Shown here piece by piece: positions 57,632-64,000 of a DNA stretch of 64,000 nt. The stretch comes from Protopterus annectens (lineage: Eukaryota; Chordata; Ceratodontiformes; Protopteridae). The stretch lies in contig NC_056744.1 of the NCBI RefSeq assembly GCF_019279795.1, positions 1,507,492,196 to 1,507,556,195 on the forward strand. The letters are read 5' to 3'. A program made the position numbers and the translations under genes. Position 1 is the first letter of the stretch; each line of letters begins with the position of its first letter. The notes beneath the pieces are model-generated. The model saw nothing but the letters and a program-made list of their open reading frames with translations, did not search any database and was not told where the DNA came from.

Positions 57632-58466
57632 CACCATACTGCATAAGACCACATTAAGATGAGCTTGGCAGGATCAGGAATTTAATGGGCAAGATTTTAA
57701 ACTATGACATAGACATCCTGGCATAGTGAAAGAAGATAAAGATGCCTGATAATGTACCTGTCCACTGCCATACAGCCAGCATACCAAACTTCTCTGGCCC
57801 ATGGCACAAATACTTGTACAAACAAATTACATGAATAGCATAGAGGCACAGATATAACTTGCAGTGCAGGTTGTTTCAACTATGACAGCCATGTACATGG
57901 AGAACAGATATGCATAGATTTTCTGCTGAAGAACCCTTTTCATGTGTAGGTCAGTATATAACTTGAAATGTACCTGCTACCACTAACCTGGTACATCCTC
58001 AACAGACAATCAGGAAATCTTCATCTCTACAGCTCCCAAGCTGACAGTGATCATCTGTTTCCATCTCTGTTATGCTTCAACAGGCTGGCTGCTAATCCAT
58101 CCCTGAAACTGGAAGCCACATTGTACACCAGGCCAATGTTCATGTCAGGGAAGTTTCAACCTACCACTGGAGGGTATAAACCCTGACTACCCCAAAACTG
58201 CAACCTGCCTATGTACTGTATTCATCTCCCATAATTCTATCACTGTGTTTCATCTCACCTGTGCAAATGATAATTATGCCTTCTTCACCTATCTGGTCTG
58301 TGTTTGGCTATGTAATGTCTGGTACCCAATATGGATAGTCAATACACTATAATGCATAGCCTAGGATTGTTAGTACATGCATCAGTTTTATCCTGTGCAG
58401 TCTTCATCATGGCCCATAGCTATATACTAGATGCCACCTTTTTGCCAGTGTAGCAATGTTTTGTGC

Positions 58467-59490
58467 TCACCTCTGCCTTCTCACTGCAGCTGCCTCCTGC
58501 AAAGACTCTGTGCTCAGCTCTTCATGCACTGCTTCAGCACATCTGTCAGGCAGTACTATGATGTTTCCAAATTGTAGCTTCTTCTGTACTGCCATATTAT
58601 GTAACATGGCACAGCACCACAAATCACCACACATCTCAGGTGCATAATATATAGTATACCACTGGATATATCCCAGTAGCAGGACCATTACTTCACTAGC
58701 CCAAAGACATGCTCAACAATGTTTCATTCTGAAAATGCATGGTGCTGTATACCATTTCGCCATGGTTTGGTGTTTTGGATGGGAGTCATCAGCTACACTT
58801 ACACAGCATACCCAGCTTATCTACAACAGACAAGAGTGAACAGCCTTATAAGTGACCTGCTGTCTAATTATTGAGAACCACTGATCCTGGCCTGTGTATC
58901 ATGCAGAGTATGTACTGACCAGCTAGACAAACCGGTGGGAACTTACACCACAAAAACACTGGTAGAGTTTGCATGTGTGTCACATGTGGGAATCTTTAGA
59001 ACTGCCTGGTGATACATAAATACATTGTATGTAATACTCCATACACTGCATGCCACCTGGCTGTTGATGGAATGTAAGCCCTTCCAGCTAACACACCAGA
59101 TGATATGTGGAGCAGATGGGGCCTTGATGGCTTTTGTTGTACCTCAGGGAAATAGCCTATGTTGCAAAATGCCTGCATAGTGCTGTTCTCTTCTCTTCAG
59201 CCTGTGCAAACCAAACATGCTCCTCCACATCCATGAGGCTGATGCCTGCAACATTCTTAATATGTCCCCTGCTGGGCACTGATAGATCCTAGTGTTCAAT
59301 GAGAGAAGCAGCCCACACATTTTGCTTGATTCCTTGTATATGCAGTGCATGTACACTAACTCCCATATGGTGTCCCTGAGTCCATAGCAGTAGACAATGG
59401 CCTTGTTACAAGGTGATGGTATGTTGGACACTGGAGAACCCATTTGTGACACAGTGTGTGACAGTGCACAATGCTGTGTACAATGCATCT
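58467..59490 (-). pseudogene. Second HARBI1-like family, decayed transposase
   Basis: Minus-strand blocks read, in order: CPAGDILRMLQASAS (helix-turn-helix region, compare GDMMGISQASA of the giants), NIGYFPEV, LMTPIQNTKPW, NIVEHVFGLVK with the catalytic Glu, and CAMLHNMAVQKKL. The order is that of a PIF/Harbinger nuclease. The sequence differs so much from the giant elements that it is a separate family. Stops and frameshifts are frequent. Its element ends were not found. The second copy starts at 63508. Confidence 0.8.
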
Positions 59491-59771
59491 GAGAGCAGTC
59501 ACTAATGTTGTTCAGCTAAGCCTGCTGTTATTTCTAGCATAATCTCAGCAAATATGTTTTTGTACACTAAGAAATCCTAGAGTTCAGCCTAGATGAGTAC
59601 CACAACTTTTAATACTGGAATGCTACACCTCTGAACTACTCTGCCATGTCTGATTTCATCATTTGCATATTCATGTGTCTTGTTAGCTTAACAGCACTCA
59701 TTTACATGCCATATACAGTGAGTACACACTATTTTTTATGAGTATTTTTCTCCTTTCTGTATCATCCTACA

Positions 59772-59900
59772 CAGTGGCGGCTGGTGACTTCAAATCACAG
59801 GGGGGCTGCAGGAGACGCTGAATGGGCGGGGTCAAAGGGAAGGGGTGTGGTCAACCATAAAGGGGAGGGGCTATGCACAAAACCACAAAACTAACTTTTA
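59772..59900. other. Possible DNA-transposon terminus
   Basis: CAGTGGCGGCTGGTGA resembles a transposon end and is followed by a GC-rich tract (GGCGGGGTCAAAGG). I could not find an inverted partner in the window. Confidence 0.25.
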
Positions 59901-60904
59901 ATTAAATACGCTGCCCTGGGTGGCAAACCATCATTATGAAAGTCCAATCAAGACAAAAATAAGTGTAGAATAAAAATATTTCAATGCATTGGCTGCATGA
60001 CAGCTTACTTAATATCTAGATGGAAACAAAAGGTTGTGAGGCATGAAAAATAAATTACTTTTTAAATACATTACTGGAATGCCAGTCAAAATCAAGTATA
60101 AGAAAAACCAGAAGCACTCAACTCAAACCACTTCTCCTTGCACTGCAGTTCTAATTATAATATATTAAGCTTTATTAAAGTACCAAGCAACATGCTGAAA
60201 GTAGAAATCTATGTGATGCCCCACTTGTAAAAATGTTTCTTATCCAAAAAGACCTGCTGCCTGACAACTTGTTTCATGGGGAAAACATGATAAAAGTAAA
60301 AATGAAAAGCAAACAAGAAACAAGCTCAAGATACATTGCTTAAAGGATTACTGTACAGGTTATGGACCACACATGATTGGCATTCTGTTTAGTTTACGGG
60401 TAAAGCCTGTAGAGATGACTGGAAGTCTCCAACAAGTGTAATGAGCTTTTAAAATAATGGAATCCTGTCCTTTAATACCCAAGGCTTATACATTATCTAG
60501 TCAAGTATTCTCTGCATGGCAACAACAGAAAGGCTTTCAATGTTGGCAATTCTTTAACAGTATGCTTATTAAAGCTTACTTGCATCTTAATGATGTCAGA
60601 CAAGCTTACCTTATGGTCATTAAAGCATTGCTACTTAAACACAGAGCAACAGGCACTTTGAGTAATAAGCATAAATCAACAGTACAAAAATATGACAGAA
60701 ACCAGACCATTCTGCAAAATCAAGGACAGATGAAAAGCCACTGTAGTACTTATGCAGTGTGTCCTCCCCATCCAAGGTAGATACAACTACTCCTTGCCTT
60801 GCTTGGACACATCCAGAGTCACTACATGGGGAGTGGGGTGCAACAAGCATGTCACAATTTGAAATCTCTCTGGCTGACTGTGATGGCCCTGACACATTTG
60901 TCAT

Positions 60905-61415
60905 ACCTCTCAACTTCAAGAGCAAGAAATCTGGACAAAGCCATACACAGAAGTGGGACAAAGGCACAACAATAAGGACAATTTTTAAATATTGCTCTAA
61001 TAAACTTAGAAAGATAATAGAATAGGTCTTGCATTAGTATGAATTTTCTGAAGGGTATAAAATCTGAAACTCAAATGTCTGTCATTTTCTAACTTCAGTC
61101 TTTAGTGATTTGTCACTAATTTGCCAAAAACACAATTTTATGAAAAATGGACCAAAAATGTGATGCAAAAATATAAAATAGACACACAATACAGCTTCTA
61201 CCTGTCAAAGAAGGACACTTTAATATTAGTACTGCTACCTTGAGCAGCTGACAAAATAAAAGAATCTACATGCATTTCAAGTAATCTATAACTTTGATTA
61301 TTACAGTTATTTCTTAATTGTAAACCCTCCATGTTTTCTTCCAAAATTGCTATTTTTGGAGGGATTATTAGGGAAGAGCAACATTTTGAGCCAAAATTGG
61401 GGACAGTTGAGAGGT
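60905..61415. mobile_element. MITE-like element with ACCTCTCAAC ends
   Basis: ACCTCTCAAC opens at 60905 and its complement GTTGAGAGGT closes at 61415. The interior has no coding sequence and matches the element at 28312-28629 over its left half (TCTGGACAAAGCC, ATTGCTCTAATAAACTTAGA). A third partial copy starts at 61456. Confidence 0.65.
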
Positions 61416-61455
61416 TGGCTATGCCTAATTCTATAAAGCAATTTATTTGCATGTA

Positions 61456-61560
61456 CCTCTCAACCTGTTAATGCAGTAAATCTGAACAAGGCCAAATATA
61501 TTGGGGGCACATATAAACAGTACTAAAAATTGCTCTTGTATAAATTGAGACAAAGTAATT
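61456..61560. mobile_element. Partial copy of the ACCTCTCAAC MITE
   Basis: ACCTCTCAACCTG followed by AATCTGAACAAGGCC and ATTGCTCTTGTATAAATTGAG. The right end was not found. Confidence 0.5.
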
Positions 61561-61939
61561 AAATTTTGTAAAATACCATGTAGTTTAATGAAACTAAAGC
61601 TATTATTATGATAAAAGCAAATACCTTAAATTAAAATTAAAATTCTGTAGACAAACCAAAATAGAACAAAATCTATTCATTTAAATCTGATTGGATATTT
61701 CTGGCCTTCTGATTTGCTCCATCACTGACAAACAAAGTAACTGAGCCTTAACCATTCCAATTCAAAACTTGACCTATTACCTTTAAGAAAAAAAGAAGCT
61801 CATTAAAAATTATTAATGAAAGTTTTAAATTTGTATTTCAACGAACTTGAAGTATTAAACCAAAGCCAAACACCTCCAATGATACTTAGCATAAAACTCT
61901 CTGCCTTGAAACTTTCATTGAATGTGTGAACTATGTAAG
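61561..61939. other. Unassigned AT-rich interval
   Basis: I see no gene or known repeat. Confidence 0.4.
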
Positions 61940-62601
61940 ATGTGTGTGTGTGTGTGTGTATGTGTGTGTGTGTGTGTGCGCGTGTGTGTGTGTGTAAATC
62001 TCTCCTCAGCCACTATTAAAGAAAGTAGAGACAATTCAGTGCATTATCACCCTGTCCAAAGAATACAAGCAAAGAAACAGACAATGAAATAAAACAAAAG
62101 AAATATTGCACATGCTGTTTTTACTATAAAAAGATAGCACATTCTACCTAACCTTTACCTCCCACTGGTAGAATAGGTCAGGGTAGTGTTTCCAAAGGTC
62201 ACTGCAGTGAGGCCTGCATTGCATACTACTGCATGTGATCCCAGTGACATCATTCACTCTCCTGCCAAGCTGGTGTTAGGCATCCACTTTATATAATGAG
62301 CAACCATAATGTCTCATCAGGCGCTCCACATACTCACTGTCTCACACCAGACATACTGAAACAGAAACTCTGTACATACATTTGCATGTTCGGACATCTT
62401 ATGACTAGCCAAATACAATGTCAGTGGTGAACTTGTGGAAGTATCATAAGCATGGGATTTGTTATCTGTGCATAACCATTGTATTCATATGTCCCATTAA
62501 TCTGTACACATACAGGAATGAACATGCTAGTGTAGCCTAGGTGTAATAGCCCAATGGGATATGGCAGCAATCCAGATATGATCTCTCTGTGTTACCTCAC
62601 A

Positions 62602-62673
<72 letters not shown>

Positions 62674-64000
62674 GTCCATACTGCATAAGACCACATTAAG
62701 ATGAGCTTGGCAGGATCAGGAATTTAATGGGCAAGATTTTAAACTATGACATAGACATCCTGGCATAGTGAAAGAAGATAAAGATGCCTGATAATGTACC
62801 TGTCCACTGCCATACAGCCAGCATACCAAACTTCTCTGGCCCATGGCACAAATGCTTGTACAAACAAATTACATGAATAGCATAGAGGCACAGATATAAC
62901 TTGCAGTGCAGGTTGTTTCAACTATGACAGCCATGTACATGGAGAACAGATATGCATAGATTTTCTGCTGAAGAACCCTTTTCATGTGTAGGTCAGTATA
63001 TAACTTGAAATGTACCTGCTACCACTAACCTGGTACATCCTCAACAGACAATCAGGAAATCTTCATCTCTACAGCTCCCAAGCTGACAGTGATCATCTGT
63101 TTCCATCTCTGTTATGCTTCAACAGGCTGGCTGCTAATCCATCCCTGAAACTGGAAGCCACATTGTACACCAGGCCAATGTTCATGTCAGGGAAGTTTCA
63201 ACCTACCACTGGAGGTATAAACCCTGACTACCCCAAAACTGCAACCTGCCTATGTACTGTATTCATCTCCCATAATTCTATCACTGTGTTTCATCTCACC
63301 TGTGCAAATGATAATTATGCCTTCTTCACCTATCTGGTCTGTGTTTGGCTATGTAATGTCTGGTACCCAATATGGATAGTCAATACACTATAATGCATAG
63401 CCTAGGATTGTTAGTACATGCATCAGTTTTATCCTGTGCAGTCTTCATCATGGCCCATAGCTATATACTAGATGCCACCTTTTTGCCAGTGTAGCAATGT
63501 TTTGTGCTCACCTCTGCCTTCTCACTGCAGCTGCCTCCTGCAAAGACTCTGTGCTCAGCTCTTCATGCACTGCTTCAGCACATCTGTCAGGCAGTACTAT
63601 GATGTTTCCAAATTGTAGCTTCTTCTGTACTACCATATTATGTAACATGGCACAGCACCACAAATCACCACACATCTCAGGTGCATAATATATAGTATAC
63701 CACTGGATATATCCCAGTAGCAGGACCATTACTTCACTAGCCCAAAGACATGCTCAACAATGTTTCATTCTGAAAATGCATGGTGCTGTATACCATTTCG
63801 CCATGGTCTGGGGTTTTGGATGGGAGTCATCAGCTACACTTACACAGCATACCCAGCTTATCTACAACAGACAAGAGTGAACAGCCTTATAAGTGACCTG
63901 CTGTCTAATTATTGAGAACCACTGATCCTGGCCTGTGTATCATGCAGAGTATGTACTGACCAGCTAGACAAACCGGTGGGAACTCACACCACAAAAACAC
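61940..64000. repeat. ~5.0-kb tandem duplication, unit 2 (runs off window)
   Basis: Starts in a GT run with the same GCGC interruption and repeats unit 1 in order: (CA)n at 62598-62672, then the sequence leading into the transposase relic. Confidence 0.9.
63508..64000 (-). pseudogene. Second copy of the HARBI1-like relic (partial)
   Basis: Carries CAMLHNMVVQKKL and the region around LMTPIQNT. The rest lies beyond the window. Confidence 0.75.

Larger units (their letters stand above)
56930..61939. repeat. ~5.0-kb tandem duplication, unit 1
   Basis: Sequence from the (GT)n run through at least 58990 is repeated from 61968 to the window end with only scattered differences. The offset is about 5.04 kb. 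Similarity begins inside the GT run, while sequences left of the two GT runs are unrelated. Confidence 0.9.

Overview
The window looks like non-coding DNA from a large, repeat-rich vertebrate genome. CpG is scarce, dinucleotide microsatellites are long, and the recognisable sequence is L1 and CR1-type LINEs, a V-SINE, a Gmr1-like Ty3/gypsy element and PIF/Harbinger DNA transposons. An amphibian or lungfish-like host would fit, but the sequence alone does not settle the species. One short segment (56130-56298, minus strand) might be a host exon; no other host gene was found.

The dominant feature is a pair of giant PIF/Harbinger-type transposons of one family in the same orientation. Giant-1 is 4179-27525 (23.3 kb) and Giant-2 is 31234-51790 (20.6 kb). 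Each has imperfect terminal inverted repeats and its own 3-bp target duplication (ATT and AAT). Giant-1 splits a minus-strand L1 ORF2. Giant-2 splits a minus-strand CR1-like reverse transcriptase. In both cases removing the element plus one duplication copy brings the host LINE back into a single reading frame, which fixes the ends to the base and shows two separate insertions.

Both copies share one layout. From the left: TIR, two nested hairpins, a GTG/TAAGC-rich arm, a HARBI1-like DDE transposase (plus), a tRNA-like segment, an embedded 4-kb CR1-like LINE (minus), a LINE RT fragment (plus), a ~232-bp tandem array, a two-exon NAIF1-like Myb/SANT gene (minus), a second 5'-truncated LINE fragment, two copies of a tRNA-like/GCTTAGC module, a second and different SANT/Myb-like gene with at least three exons (minus), further tandem arrays and tRNA-like segments, a palindrome and the right TIR. 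Harbinger elements normally need a DDE nuclease plus one Myb/SANT partner and are only a few kb long. A 20-23 kb family with two SANT genes, an embedded LINE and about five tRNA-like segments per copy is the main candidate for an undescribed system. Both copies are decayed, but they complement each other.

Left of Giant-1 lie a plus-strand L1 ORF2 relic and pieces of the split minus-strand L1. Between the giants lie the rest of that L1 (endonuclease, ORF1), a small MITE and the tail of the LINE split by Giant-2. Right of Giant-2 lie the other half of that LINE, a V-SINE with an L2-like tail, a Gmr1-like gypsy relic with integrase ahead of reverse transcriptase, the possible exon, several microsatellites, and a recent ~5-kb tandem duplication carrying a second, unrelated HARBI1-like pseudogene; the second unit runs off the window.
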